This document shows, one piece after another, positions 7,708 to 17,642 of a DNA stretch of 64,000 nucleotides. Position 1 is the stretch's first letter; every line of letters starts with the position of its first letter. The stretch is from positions 124,001 through 188,000 of the forward strand of contig NW_026971218.1 of the NCBI RefSeq assembly GCF_963678635.1, in the 5' to 3' direction. The notes under the pieces are model-generated. The model saw nothing but the letters and a program-made list of their open reading frames with translations. It had not been told where the DNA came from and did no database searches. This DNA comes from Symsagittifera roscoffensis (Eukaryota; Xenacoelomorpha; Acoela; Convolutidae). Position numbers and translations under genes: made by a program.

Positions 7708-10700
7708 ATGGACAATTTCAACCTGGATGAATTGATGGACCTGGCAGAGGCATATGTAGGACCGATGGTAGATGCGATCTATCGTCGGCTGATCGAACGA
7801 GACTTCGCTCTGGAGGACCCAGAGGTGGTCATGTTGCTGACCGCCCTGATTAACATCTTGGGGCACGACAACCGTGGGGACCGCCCCACGGAAGTCCTGT
7901 TGATGGCAGCATATGGAGAAAGAGGAGTACTAGACCGCCCGAACATGAGAGTGATGAGGTGGAGAAACGGGGCTCTCTCAGGGAGTGACTTGGCGAATGA
8001 GCCTGGGTTGGGAAGTTCTAGGACTTACCAACCAGGTGAGATGCCAATGCCCTCCAAGCCCAAACCTGGGCTGACGAGAATGCATCAGGAGATGAACAGC
8101 GAGGCGACCTCGTCTGGTTCACCACTGAGAGTAGCTGTGCCACCAAAAGGGGCGAAAGTAACACAGAAGGTTCAGACGAACCAAACCATACAAGATCTGG
8201 ACGAGATGAACGATCAGTTGAGAAGTACGAAGAAGGAGTTAGACGATATGACGAAGACCATGCTGGCGATGGAGGAAGACCGGGACATGTGGAGAAAGTT
8301 GTTTGAAGACTGCAACAAAAAGCAGGGTCAAGAGATCGAACGCTTAAGGCAGGAATACAAAGAGCGATCGGAGCAGGTGGCGTTGACGACGTCCATTGAG
8401 AAAGTGATACCTGCAAGGGATATTCCTCGTGGGCAGTCCCCGATGGAGCTCTTGACACCTCGAGAAATGAGTCAAACAACGGAGACACGGCTTCCAGCAG
8501 AGACGAACCGAGTAACAATCCCGGATCCTAGTGACACCTTGGGTGATCCCGTCGTAGAACAGACAGTGAGAAAACTGATAGAGACCGCTGGACGATTGGT
8601 CGCTAACAAGAATGCACCAGGTTCCGGGGTGACTGCACCCTATGGAACGATTGACGATACGGGCAGAGTACAACTCTCCCAGACAATAATCAGACAAGGG
8701 ATAAGTGACGTGACGCCACTCAGGGGGAGTTCGAAGATCACAGAGAGAAAAGTAAGGAAGATGCCAGCGAAGAAAGTGTCTCGTGTAATGGACGTGCAGA
8801 AGAATAATCAATTAAAGTATAATTTCACGGGAGTTCCGGAGACAGATCCGAGAGCCTGCTTCAATCGAGCTACCTGGAGCCCGGCTGTGAACCTGCAGCA
8901 ACCACCACTCGGGACATCTCACCTGATATTGGGAGACAGCTTAGTCCGAGTGCTAACGAATTTGAGGACCTCATGGGTCACCACGGTGATGGCCTTTGGA
9001 GGCGCGACAATTGCCCAATTATACCGGATGGTGGAGCTGATGAATCCCGGGAGGATACCCAGTGTGATGATGTTAGTTGGGACGAATGATATCTCCAGAG
9101 GATCAGACGAGCAGGAAGCACAGTGGGAATCAATGATGGTGTGTTTGTTCACCACTCTCTGGCAGAAGTTCAGTTGCGCGGTACTGACCGTTTGCACGGT
9201 GCCAATGAACGCAAGAAACCTGACAGCATCAGGAAGAAGGCACAATGAGGGAGTCATGAGATGGAACAACATCTTAAGAAACCTAGCAAATCGAAATGCC
9301 GGAAGAATGATCCTTATGGACATTGAACACGAATTGAGAGCCATGGAGCAAGCCAGACTGACTTCGGATGGCATCCACTTTGACACAATCGAGGGACAAG
9401 CTTGGTTGAATCGAGTCTTCCAAGAACGGTTGGACGAGTTAGAAGCAGAACTCTCTGACACAGGAGTACTGAAGGAAGAGGGAACGGTGAATGATACGGT
9501 GATCACTACCTTTGTGCCTCCTAACCTGGAAACGCGTTTGGGTACAGTCCCAGCCGCAATAAATTACCGGCAACAAAGCTCCAGCGAATCAGGTCGAAGA
9601 ACTGACGTGCAGGATCGGTTGGGAGAAGCACCGACGAGGAGGACAATTCATCCTAGGAGAAGGATAGGACCCGTCAACCAACCAAACGAAGGAGTAGCAG
9701 GCACGTCAAGATCGGACACTAGATCGGAGACAACGAGTAGCAGTCGAGAAGAGAGACCGAACAGAGGCTCATTGTTATGGTCTAGACCCATGCCGTCTCC
9801 CTGGCACATATACAAAGAAGAACTGATGAAGCTGGACCTGCAGAAAGTAAGCTTCATCGAAGATGCAAGGAGGATGCTAAATGGAGCGACGCTATCCGTC
9901 AGCAGATTATACTCAATAACCGGCGTAGACTGGTTGATAGCCGCTAGCATAAATTTCAGCTCCACGACAGCCTTAAGATTTGCTGACTTGGAAGGACTGC
10001 CCTCCAATAACACAATGGGACCTGTGAATGCAAGACCGTTGCAGGATGTCAGATTGAACCATGAGGAGAGGAATCGTGAGGAAAGGCCAGGAAGATTCCT
10101 GACGGCGAGAGCGCCAATTGGACAACACGTGAAGATATTCAGGCAACTGACGACACCACCTAGTCATGTGAAGGAGAGATTATACCCAAAACAAGTGAAC
10201 CAAGATGGTGATGCCCAGAGATATGGCGGATTGACAGCAATAAAGAAAGATGAGAGCATCTTCGCCGCCTACGACAAAGCAGAAATGAGAAAGGCCAAGA
10301 TCATGGTAGTAGCGAATTCAGAGTTCGTGTACACCTCTAAGTCTTTGTTTTGGCCGGACGTCATAATGCTGGCCGCAGTTGACCTAGACCTATTGCAATC
10401 AGTGTCATTGGCTATAGGGGTACAAAGGCAGACAGAAATGAACCCGATAACGATTGTGTTTGCTGGCATCAATGACCATCTACACAGTAGAGGTTTTCTG
10501 AGCAGGCTCAGAGATCCTGCAACAGCAGAAAACGCAGTGTGGCCCGCGATAAAAGACATCCTAGAGTCAATGGGTGAAGTGGTAGACGCGACAAAGGAGG
10601 GAACATTCAACAAAGTGACGTTGAGAGTAGTATTTGCGTTGTCTCCGGGATATGCATATCTCCCGGATGGACTGAAATTTGTGTATGCAATGGTAGCCTT

Positions 10701-13700
10701 ACTTTCGGAGGGAAAATATGATGTGATCATATCAGCCCCGAATCGCATGATAGAAATGGAGAACCTGAGGCCACTTAAGGCTGAACTGCCTGCAGTATGG
10801 TCAGATATCTCAAACGCGATGAGAGGGTTCAAGGACCACGCGCTACACATGTTGGTGTTGGACGAAGTGCTGGGGTTGGAACTGTCCAACTTCAGTCGGC
10901 AACTCAAACTGAAACCAGGAGTAGATGACGACCATCGAGTGATTACGGCAATGTCCAACGACTTGTGGTTCCGAGCAATGGAAGTGGCGAGTGAAGACAC
11001 GAGAAGAAAGAATTCACTGGAGACGAGAGCTCATCTGGAAGCGATGGTGCTGAGAACCAAGCCGGAAGCAAACCAGTGGCTACACCTGAATCCGAGAGTA
11101 GCGGCATTGGGTGCAGATGCTTTTCAACAAGGCCCAGTAATGATCACTAAGATATACGCCTACTTGTTGAAGGAGGTGAACCTGGCGGAAAATGCCGGAG
11201 AAAAGACAGCTGAGTTCGTGAACAGAATGTGTCAGATTACTCTGGAAACCTTCTGGACCCAGGAAGTGAAAGGACAGGAGGGATTTGAAAGGACAGACAG
11301 CATGCTAGAAGGGTTGGGAGCCGGATGGACCGCGTCCTTCTTGGCAAAAGTCTACCCGAAAGTCTCGCACTACTTGATAAAGGAATTCCTCCAAGCGGTA
11401 GTGAAAGTATCGATAGTGGAATTAATAGCCCTGTTTGTGACATTTGGAGCGGAGAATTTCGTGAAAGGACCGGTGATACTGCTTACGGATGGAATACAGA
11501 ACCTGCGACTAGATGGACTTTTGACGTTGATCGCAATAACCCACGGAAACTTGGGAGGGCTGATGAAACTGGCACGTTGTCCAGAGCAGATGAAAGAGAG
11601 AGTGAGGAATCTGGATATGAAGAAATCCACAGACTCGTGGAACAAAATAAGAGACCTGAGACACACTCTTATCCAGTATCTCTTGCAGCAAAATCGCTTT
11701 GGAACCGGAGAAGACGAGACAATTGAAAGAGAGGAAGATGTTAGACGACATGTTGGAGGCATGCCGATGTTAACAGATTTGAGCTTAGCTATGAGAATCG
11801 ATCCCTTGGCACTGATCAGAGGAGTCACGGAGTTCGTGACAGTGATCTATGGACCAGCAGTCACCTTTGCGTTCCCTGACGTTAAAGTGGAAGCATATAG
11901 GAGGTCGGTGTTGCACCTGAACCTCATATCGGCAGTGGACGGTAGTACACTGAACTGGTGTGAGCAGCACGCATTGCGAGAGCTCATGAGTGAAGATCTG
12001 TTATTTGCGAAAATATCGGAGCCAGAGATGACAGTCATCAATTTTGACGATCACTTCTGTGACCGCATGGGAGAAGTAGAAAGAGGGCACATCGAGGTGT
12101 TTCCAAAGCTTTGGAATCTGAGGCCCTATGACAAGACGAATGGCGAAATGACCAGAGTGCCTCGTCTCACAGCAGCGTATCACAAGGTGAGAGAAGAGAC
12201 GAAGGATTGGGGCGATTACCAGAAGCTACCCGAAGCAATCCCTGAATTCCCTCTGATAAGAAGGATGTTGCTCGGAGCAGTCTCCGTAGTACAAACTCCT
12301 AGGTTGAGAGCATTCGAAACCAATGAAAGGAGAGTAGGGAATTTCTCGGTGACGATGGATCCATACTTCGTGGGGAGAAATGCCGCCGTGTTACAGTACA
12401 CACGATTTGCGTACACGGATCAAGCGACGAGAAGGCGAATAAGCAACGCCGCTACTCCCAAGCCTGAAGGATTTGATGAGGAATGGAGACGACTAGGCTC
12501 AGCTCCAATGAGGATGAGAGGCAGGACTGAATTGCCTGAAGCCTCAGTAATCCTGACCAGTGTGAGAAAAGAGATGAAAGTTGCGGGAATATTGCAGACG
12601 AGAATTTTCCTAGCACCCTTCGGCTGCGAAGAAACTAAAGTGGACCATGGAGAAGAGGAAGATAAATCAGCCGGTACATTGCTCATACCGAGATTCCAGG
12701 AAGAAGCTGATGATGACAAACAAGGACCATCGAACTCGAATGGGGACAAGTCAGAAGGAGATGACGGACAGGGTGGAAACCGTCAGACGGAAGAACCCAT
12801 GCAACAAGATCAAGCTGGTGGGGAAGACGACAGGGCATCGACAGGAGGAACATCCAGCCTGGATTTCAATATCTTCAGTGATCTTGAGAATAATGCAGAC
12901 ACGTTGGAAACGACTGAGCCAGCGGATGAAGGCATCTCGACACTGGAACCTCCGTCAGCCTTTGAGGAAATGAAACGGAATTTGCCGGAGAGAAGCTCTC
13001 CTGGCAATACAAGAAATAACGATCAGAGAATCCTCATGGAATCACCTCGGAGGAGAAGAATAGAGGCCTCAGCCAGAGTACCTTTCTTGGGAACGCTGCC
13101 CGAAGAAGAATGGGAAGTACATCACCGAGACCACGAGAGTAGGACGGGATGTAAGCTGGACAGAGTGGCGTTCATGGAAGAAGTCTGGACTGTGATTCAG
13201 AGCTATGGGACCCAGTCCATTCTCAAAACAGGTCTCAATCAACCCTTGATGAGAGAAGTACTTGACAAGCTTGATGAGTGTGAAGGAAGACTGAGTGAGT
13301 TATTGATCGACTCAGCCACTGATGAGAGTGAAGCGAATTCTCCCATCAAGATAACACCGCAGGACAATGAAGGAGAGGTGGTGTACCTGTCAAGGACCAG
13401 GAGAGGAACGATGCGATCGAAAATGGTGATTGATAAAATCAATGCGATGAAAATGAAGTTAGGCAGCAGAGTGATGCCGAGGAGGATTGGAAAGACGAAA
13501 GTGGATTCGGAAATATCGATGAAAGCTGGTAACTCAGCGAAAAGAAAACGAGTTGAGGAAGTCATGGATTTGGGGCAAGGTGATTACCAATTGTCTGGCA
13601 CAGATATAATATTAACTGATATAGCGATGGTGCCACCCATTCTCATGGCGGGGTTAAAGTCAACTGGTTATAAATCCAAAAGGAGTGACCGCACTCTGAC

Positions 13701-16653
13701 TGGAGCGACTTTAGAAATGGAAATACTCAGTCAATGTGGAGAGAGTAAAATGAGGGACTTCAAGCCATCTCCCATGAATCATGGAAAGGGAAGTGTTGCA
13801 GGACAACTAACACCAGTGGAATACAACAGACTGACAGTGTCTGAGACAGTGTCGATAGATGAACCCACCGGTGGATACATGGAGATGTTGGAATACCGAA
13901 ACTCGGCTAGAGGGCATGTAATGGCCCTGGAAGAAGAAAAAGCCATGGAGGGTTATCTGGAAACAATGTTGCAAGGCACCACCCTCAAGCAGAAGGCGTA
14001 CGGAACTTTGGCGTCGTCTGACGTACAGGCGGAGACGATCGAGCAGTTGGTGAGCCTTCCATGGAAAGCAGTAGTATTGAGGTATTTCGAAGAGGAAATG
14101 AGGACTACGCCAAGAATACATGCTCTCGTGGCAGTACCTTACGTAAGGACGGAATTACAACTCAGGCTCGCCTGGTGCATGATGGGACTGACTCGCAAAG
14201 AATATGATTCAGAAGAAAGGAAGAGATCAAAGGAGGAAAAAGTTTTCCTTATGACGAATCTGAGGGATCTGATAGTCCAGGAGGGAGCAGCAGTAGCGTG
14301 TGCAAAGCGGAGAGACGCTCTCTGTTTCATTCGATTCCTGATAGAGCAGATCTCAGTACCTGCATTAAGCACTTGTGTTAAAATGTTGAAGGAAGGCGAT
14401 GAGCGAACGAAAGCCATGTTCTTACTAGCAATGCTGGATATGCAGCAAAGTAAACCGATGAGGGTGAACATGAAAGAACCTGAAGAATTGGAACCCATGA
14501 AAAAGATAGACGAGATCAGGAGATTCTCAAACAAGGAGTTGACGCTCACTAAAGAATCTATGGGAGCATTGCCGAAATCCAGTGAATACTGTGGACCGAT
14601 CAAGAAGAAGTCATATAGCTATGTATCCGGGATTATAGGGATGGCATACAATCCTTTCCTGAGTGAAGACATACGTGATTGCTTCTTTGATTATGAGCAG
14701 GCGGTGTTACTAAGATTCTGGACGTCCAGAATTGTGACGACTAAGAGCGTTAACAATCCACAGGCCAAATTGGGATTGGTCTTGGAAGAAGAGGTGACTG
14801 CACCTTCAGTACCAAAATCCGACAAGAGAGTGGAATTTGGGTTGGGATTCTCAGATGAATTACTGAGAACGAGCTTGATGGCAGTGTGGGAATTGATGAA
14901 GCCATCGTGGTGTCCTAGTCCTAACGCTGACTCAATATTACCGGCGACACAGGACATACAGAGGGAACTGAATGTGGACTGTAACCTGCGTGACCTCAAC
15001 ATCATATATAATGTGATGATAACAGCCTCTAAGAGCAACGGAGAAGATGGAGTGGAGTTGCCTGGCTGGGGACCAGAAGACTGGGTCAAACCTGGTAGCT
15101 GTCTGGCGGAAGTCTGTGGACTAGAGGGTCACGTTTGTGGAAGTCTAGACTGTGTGAAAACCCTGGAGAAACAACACAAGCAGTTGACGGTATTGTTTGG
15201 AAATGTAGTGATGAAAGCAAGAACGGAAACGGAACTGATAGCAGATTGCCATGGAGGAACCGATGTGAATCTAGTGACAGCACTAGGATTCTACAGCATG
15301 TTTGGTTCTTTAGAGTCACTATTGAATCTAGAACAGAAACATGAGATGGTCACAGCCATCAGCGTAGAGGTATTCCCAGGAGTTCTGCAGACTGAGCAGA
15401 AGTATATAGGAAAATGGAGGGAAGCAATCGAAACGGAGATGAACATCAGACACAGCGAAACTTATTGTAGACCATCAGGAGCACGATATTTGGTGGGTTC
15501 AACGTTGGCTCCAATGTGCAAGAGCAGATACCCTGTACATTTCGTGGCTGTGGACGTGAAGAGCACAAGAACGATCGTGGATCAAGCTTTCTCAGTGCCA
15601 AAGTGCGTGAGATTGGCGAGAATGTCTGAAAAGTCTTACGAGTTACTATGTAAGATGTTCTCAGCAGTCCCAGAAAGAACCAAAGAGGAGTTGGAGTCAA
15701 TACTAGGAAAGAAGTTCATGGGATATGTGAGCGGGAACTTCAGTGACTGCGAAAAACAGAAACAGAGAGGATCAACTGTCTCAGATTACAATGCAGTAGA
15801 TGAGAATGATGAAATCCACCGAGTGATGATGGAAGTGGAACAATTGCTGGAAGCTTCGGGAAAACGTAATTGGAGGAGCATCATGTTGACACATGACGAG
15901 TTTCCTTGCCACTGCTTGCTGCAGACCTGGTGGTATCCCAAGCGTAGTAATCTGGTGTTGATCTGGGACTCTGGAGAGCTGCTCTCCATGGGTTTACCAG
16001 ATTCATCACAGCCCATAACAATAGTGATAGTGGGAGTTATGATGGCGATACGATGGCTGGAAGCTCATGTGAGAGAAAATAATAGACAGGAGGCACCGAC
16101 GAGAGAACAATTGCAGAAGTTAGATTGTCTAAAAGATTTAGATCTTTTTGAGACAATGTGCAAAGTTCTAAACATTCCGATGGAAGTGAAGAAGATATGG
16201 GCAAGAAAACGATTGATGCCATGGTTCAGAGCTAACATGACTGCATGGTTGTACGAGTATGCGAAAAAGCATATGTCGAAACATGGCAGAGTGTACAGTG
16301 AATATCAGCTGGACATTGGGGCAGGAGCTTTCAAGCGAGCTTTCGTGACCCATCGGAATGCAGTGACCACCGCTGTGAAAAGAATTTCCAGGACGAGCGA
16401 GCGTAGTGGAAATGAGAAGGCAGAGATGCTGAAAGAAGATTTGGAAAGAAACGTGGCGTTGTGTCTCCACAACAGCTTCTGTAGAAACAGAGAATCAAAC
16501 GTGGATCCCCTACCTTGCTGTAAACAGAGGGTGGAAGAGCAGAAGTGTTGGAGGACGGCTTCCAACAGCGTCAGGATAGTCAATGACGTGCTACAAGACA
16601 CGGAGACCGAGAGTGCAGAGTCAGCGTCACAGGAGGAGGAAATGGAGCATTGA
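7708..16653 (+). CDS. Giant third ORF (2981 aa) with SGNH hydrolase domain, otherwise unrecognised
   Basis: One uninterrupted frame of 8946 bp follows pol. Visible parts: an acidic N-terminus; a charged coiled coil (about 161-225); a proline/charged linker; an SGNH hydrolase domain (about 402-580); a second SGNH-like segment (about 862-1085); a long helical, mixed-charge region; an acidic low-complexity stretch (about 1650-1760); a basic patch KRKRVEEV near 1950; a Cys/His cluster (C2465, C2470, H2475, C2477, C2482); and an acidic tail. I see no signal peptide, convincing membrane anchor or fusion peptide, so it is not an ordinary Env. The ATG at 7708 follows the acceptor candidate at 7631 and is the first in frame. 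A frame this long without stops implies selection until recently. Roles in particle assembly or membrane interaction are guesses; outside the SGNH region I recognise nothing. Confidence 0.9.
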   Translation: MDNFNLDELMDLAEAYVGPMVDAIYRRLIERDFALEDPEVVMLLTALINILGHDNRGDRPTEVLLMAAYGERGVLDRPNMRVMRWRNGALSGSDLANEPGLGSSRTYQPGEMPMPSKPKPGLTRMHQEMNSEATSSGSPLRVAVPPKGAKVTQKVQTNQTIQDLDEMNDQLRSTKKELDDMTKTMLAMEEDRDMWRKLFEDCNKKQGQEIERLRQEYKERSEQVALTTSIEKVIPARDIPRGQSPMELLTPREMSQTTETRLPAETNRVTIPDPSDTLGDPVVEQTVRKLIETAGRLVANKNAPGSGVTAPYGTIDDTGRVQLSQTIIRQGISDVTPLRGSSKITERKVRKMPAKKVSRVMDVQKNNQLKYNFTGVPETDPRACFNRATWSPAVNLQQPPLGTSHLILGDSLVRVLTNLRTSWVTTVMAFGGATIAQLYRMVELMNPGRIPSVMMLVGTNDISRGSDEQEAQWESMMVCLFTTLWQKFSCAVLTVCTVPMNARNLTASGRRHNEGVMRWNNILRNLANRNAGRMILMDIEHELRAMEQARLTSDGIHFDTIEGQAWLNRVFQERLDELEAELSDTGVLKEEGTVNDTVITTFVPPNLETRLGTVPAAINYRQQSSSESGRRTDVQDRLGEAPTRRTIHPRRRIGPVNQPNEGVAGTSRSDTRSETTSSSREERPNRGSLLWSRPMPSPWHIYKEELMKLDLQKVSFIEDARRMLNGATLSVSRLYSITGVDWLIAASINFSSTTALRFADLEGLPSNNTMGPVNARPLQDVRLNHEERNREERPGRFLTARAPIGQHVKIFRQLTTPPSHVKERLYPKQVNQDGDAQRYGGLTAIKKDESIFAAYDKAEMRKAKIMVVANSEFVYTSKSLFWPDVIMLAAVDLDLLQSVSLAIGVQRQTEMNPITIVFAGINDHLHSRGFLSRLRDPATAENAVWPAIKDILESMGEVVDATKEGTFNKVTLRVVFALSPGYAYLPDGLKFVYAMVALLSEGKYDVIISAPNRMIEMENLRPLKAELPAVWSDISNAMRGFKDHALHMLVLDEVLGLELSNFSRQLKLKPGVDDDHRVITAMSNDLWFRAMEVASEDTRRKNSLETRAHLEAMVLRTKPEANQWLHLNPRVAALGADAFQQGPVMITKIYAYLLKEVNLAENAGEKTAEFVNRMCQITLETFWTQEVKGQEGFERTDSMLEGLGAGWTASFLAKVYPKVSHYLIKEFLQAVVKVSIVELIALFVTFGAENFVKGPVILLTDGIQNLRLDGLLTLIAITHGNLGGLMKLARCPEQMKERVRNLDMKKSTDSWNKIRDLRHTLIQYLLQQNRFGTGEDETIEREEDVRRHVGGMPMLTDLSLAMRIDPLALIRGVTEFVTVIYGPAVTFAFPDVKVEAYRRSVLHLNLISAVDGSTLNWCEQHALRELMSEDLLFAKISEPEMTVINFDDHFCDRMGEVERGHIEVFPKLWNLRPYDKTNGEMTRVPRLTAAYHKVREETKDWGDYQKLPEAIPEFPLIRRMLLGAVSVVQTPRLRAFETNERRVGNFSVTMDPYFVGRNAAVLQYTRFAYTDQATRRRISNAATPKPEGFDEEWRRLGSAPMRMRGRTELPEASVILTSVRKEMKVAGILQTRIFLAPFGCEETKVDHGEEEDKSAGTLLIPRFQEEADDDKQGPSNSNGDKSEGDDGQGGNRQTEEPMQQDQAGGEDDRASTGGTSSLDFNIFSDLENNADTLETTEPADEGISTLEPPSAFEEMKRNLPERSSPGNTRNNDQRILMESPRRRRIEASARVPFLGTLPEEEWEVHHRDHESRTGCKLDRVAFMEEVWTVIQSYGTQSILKTGLNQPLMREVLDKLDECEGRLSELLIDSATDESEANSPIKITPQDNEGEVVYLSRTRRGTMRSKMVIDKINAMKMKLGSRVMPRRIGKTKVDSEISMKAGNSAKRKRVEEVMDLGQGDYQLSGTDIILTDIAMVPPILMAGLKSTGYKSKRSDRTLTGATLEMEILSQCGESKMRDFKPSPMNHGKGSVAGQLTPVEYNRLTVSETVSIDEPTGGYMEMLEYRNSARGHVMALEEEKAMEGYLETMLQGTTLKQKAYGTLASSDVQAETIEQLVSLPWKAVVLRYFEEEMRTTPRIHALVAVPYVRTELQLRLAWCMMGLTRKEYDSEERKRSKEEKVFLMTNLRDLIVQEGAAVACAKRRDALCFIRFLIEQISVPALSTCVKMLKEGDERTKAMFLLAMLDMQQSKPMRVNMKEPEELEPMKKIDEIRRFSNKELTLTKESMGALPKSSEYCGPIKKKSYSYVSGIIGMAYNPFLSEDIRDCFFDYEQAVLLRFWTSRIVTTKSVNNPQAKLGLVLEEEVTAPSVPKSDKRVEFGLGFSDELLRTSLMAVWELMKPSWCPSPNADSILPATQDIQRELNVDCNLRDLNIIYNVMITASKSNGEDGVELPGWGPEDWVKPGSCLAEVCGLEGHVCGSLDCVKTLEKQHKQLTVLFGNVVMKARTETELIADCHGGTDVNLVTALGFYSMFGSLESLLNLEQKHEMVTAISVEVFPGVLQTEQKYIGKWREAIETEMNIRHSETYCRPSGARYLVGSTLAPMCKSRYPVHFVAVDVKSTRTIVDQAFSVPKCVRLARMSEKSYELLCKMFSAVPERTKEELESILGKKFMGYVSGNFSDCEKQKQRGSTVSDYNAVDENDEIHRVMMEVEQLLEASGKRNWRSIMLTHDEFPCHCLLQTWWYPKRSNLVLIWDSGELLSMGLPDSSQPITIVIVGVMMAIRWLEAHVRENNRQEAPTREQLQKLDCLKDLDLFETMCKVLNIPMEVKKIWARKRLMPWFRANMTAWLYEYAKKHMSKHGRVYSEYQLDIGAGAFKRAFVTHRNAVTTAVKRISRTSERSGNEKAEMLKEDLERNVALCLHNSFCRNRESNVDPLPCCKQRVEEQKCWRTASNSVRIVNDVLQDTETESAESASQEEEMEH
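8911..9447 (+). other. SGNH/GDSL hydrolase domain with complete catalytic blocks
   Basis: ORF3 residues about 402-580. Block I is LILGDS with Ser411 as nucleophile, block II contains Gly431-Gly432, block III is G458-T-N460-D, and block V is D554-G-I-H557. All four SGNH signature residues are present at plausible spacing, so an active esterase/lipase or acetylhydrolase fold is predicted. SGNH esterases occur in ORF1 of several LINE clades (CR1, L2) and as ORF3 of some rotifer LTR elements, where membrane or lipid interaction has been proposed. Confidence 0.88.
10291..10962 (+). other. Second, degenerate SGNH-like segment in ORF3
   Basis: ORF3 residues about 862-1085 echo the first SGNH domain: IMVVANS (Ser871) in place of LILGDS, and IVFAGIND (Asn922) in place of GTND. 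The Ser-to-Asn gap is 51 residues here against 49 in the first domain. A later D1073-D-D-H1076 could serve as the DxxH block, though it lies farther away (154 residues after Asn, against 97). The GD of the nucleophile motif is lost. Inference: an ancient domain duplication, now possibly structural. Confidence 0.45.
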
Positions 16654-17060
16654 TGAATGGTCGAGAAAACAAGAGGCAACAAGAAAGAAAATTAGAAGAA
16701 TTTAGAAGTTTTAGAACTTCTAAACGACGAAAAAAGAAGAGAACAAAGGGATGATGAAGAAAAGTTAAAACTCAAAATTGTTTTATGTGTGTGAAAAACT
16801 CAAGTGAGAAACCAAGCAACCAAGTTGTAATTGAAACCTGAAACATTTAAGTTGAGTTTGGAAATTGTTGCATTTATAAATTTGCATTTTGGTTTTAGTT
16901 GAAGTGGCTTTAGAGACACTCACTTATTATTTATTTAGAAAGGCTTGAGGGAAGAGTATATTTAAATATTCCAGCCTGCATGATTGTTTTTAATCACTTA
17001 GGAAGACTGATAACTTTGTGGTGACATGAAAAACTTGAGTAACTTCTTGAGGAGGGAGGT
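16654..17060 (+). other. 3' untranslated region before the LTR
   Basis: Non-coding. It begins with long purine-rich stretches (16660-16765) and has an A/T-rich palindrome ATATTTAAATAT near 16958. It ends in the polypurine tract GAGGAGGGAGG (17049-17059), a candidate primer for plus-strand DNA synthesis. An 11-bp inverted repeat (17012-17022 with 17080-17090) encloses that tract. Confidence 0.55.
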
Positions 17061-17090
17061 TGTTGCATTGTTCTTTCTAACCACAAAGTT
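17012..17090. repeat. 11-bp inverted repeat around the polypurine tract
   Basis: AACTTTGTGGT (17012-17022) pairs perfectly with ACCACAAAGTT (17080-17090). The 57-base loop holds the purine tract and the TGTTGCA that may start the LTR, so the tract would be presented in a loop of the RNA. Confidence 0.6.
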
Positions 17091-17112
17091 TCTTAGTTTT
17101 AATATTCAGGAC

Positions 17113-17118
17113 AATAAA
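17113..17118 (+). terminator. AATAAA hexamer
   Basis: A poly(A) signal candidate 460 bp after ORF3. If the LTR starts at 17413 it would lie in the 3' UTR and could end ORF3 transcripts early. A chance match is possible. Confidence 0.25.
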
Positions 17119-17166
17119 CAAGCAAGATTTCCGAAGGGAAGGAGCATAGTAGGATAATTTTAGCTT

Positions 17167-17197
17167 GTTGGTTGGCAGGACTGTCCTGCAAGCCAAC
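17167..17197. repeat. 31-base near-perfect palindrome centred on GGACTGTCC
   Basis: GTTGGTTGGCAGGAC (17167-17181) and GTCCTGCAAGCCAAC (17183-17197) pair at 13 of 15 positions around a single T. The inner 15 bases (GCAGGACTGTCCTGC) are a perfect palindrome. Confidence 0.75.
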
Positions 17198-17454
17198 ACC
17201 TTTTAAATCTAGGAGAAAAAGTTTCAATCGGGATATTGACACTGGAAGTCAGAAAATATGTTTTATCTTAAGTCATATCCTCAATGTGCAGATTAATGAA
17301 AGAATTTGAAGGCTATAGTGATGTAGTATGATGCCATTTATATTCTGCAGTGAGTCGATGTGACGTGGGTAAAAGTAATTTCGTGCATTTTGTAAATTCT
17401 GTTCGATGACACTGTAACCATTTAGAACATTGTGCGATTCAATGAGGACATTGA

Positions 17455-17467
17455 CCGGACTGTCCGG
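17455..17467. promoter_or_regulatory. Palindrome CCGGACTGTCCGG overlapping the TGTCCGGGGAG motif
   Basis: A perfect odd palindrome, the third with the GGACTGTCC core in this element. Its right arm runs into TGTCCGGGGAG (17461-17471), the core of the 13-mer repeated in pol. Confidence 0.65.
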
Positions 17468-17603
17468 GGAGTATGTGACATTCGACCAGAATGGCCAAAA
17501 TGCAGTCTCTGCAGAATTCGGTATTTTAGCAGCAAGCCTTCCGAATTGGCGATTTAGAACGGATAAGGACGTTATTTGAACGATTAGCCAAACGGTGAAG
17601 GCT

Positions 17604-17618
17604 AGAAGATTCTGGAAT
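17604..17618 (+). promoter_or_regulatory. Heat-shock-element-like site in putative U3
   Basis: AGAAG-ATTCT-GGAAT is three contiguous, alternately inverted nGAAn units, the minimal form of a heat shock factor site. It lies upstream of a probable transcription start region in the LTR. Confidence 0.4.
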
Positions 17619-17642
17619 TCTAATTTTTAAAAATTCGAATTA

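Noticed and set aside
16020-16060. Hydrophobic stretch ITIVIVGVMMAIRWL as an Env-like membrane anchor
   Set aside because: Short, ends in charged residues, and is followed by more than 190 soluble-looking residues.
15961-16070. Possible third SGNH-like segment in ORF3 (IWDSGELL and PITIVIVG)
   Set aside because: The spacing between the two motifs is far too short for an SGNH fold and no Asn or DxxH follows; probably chance.
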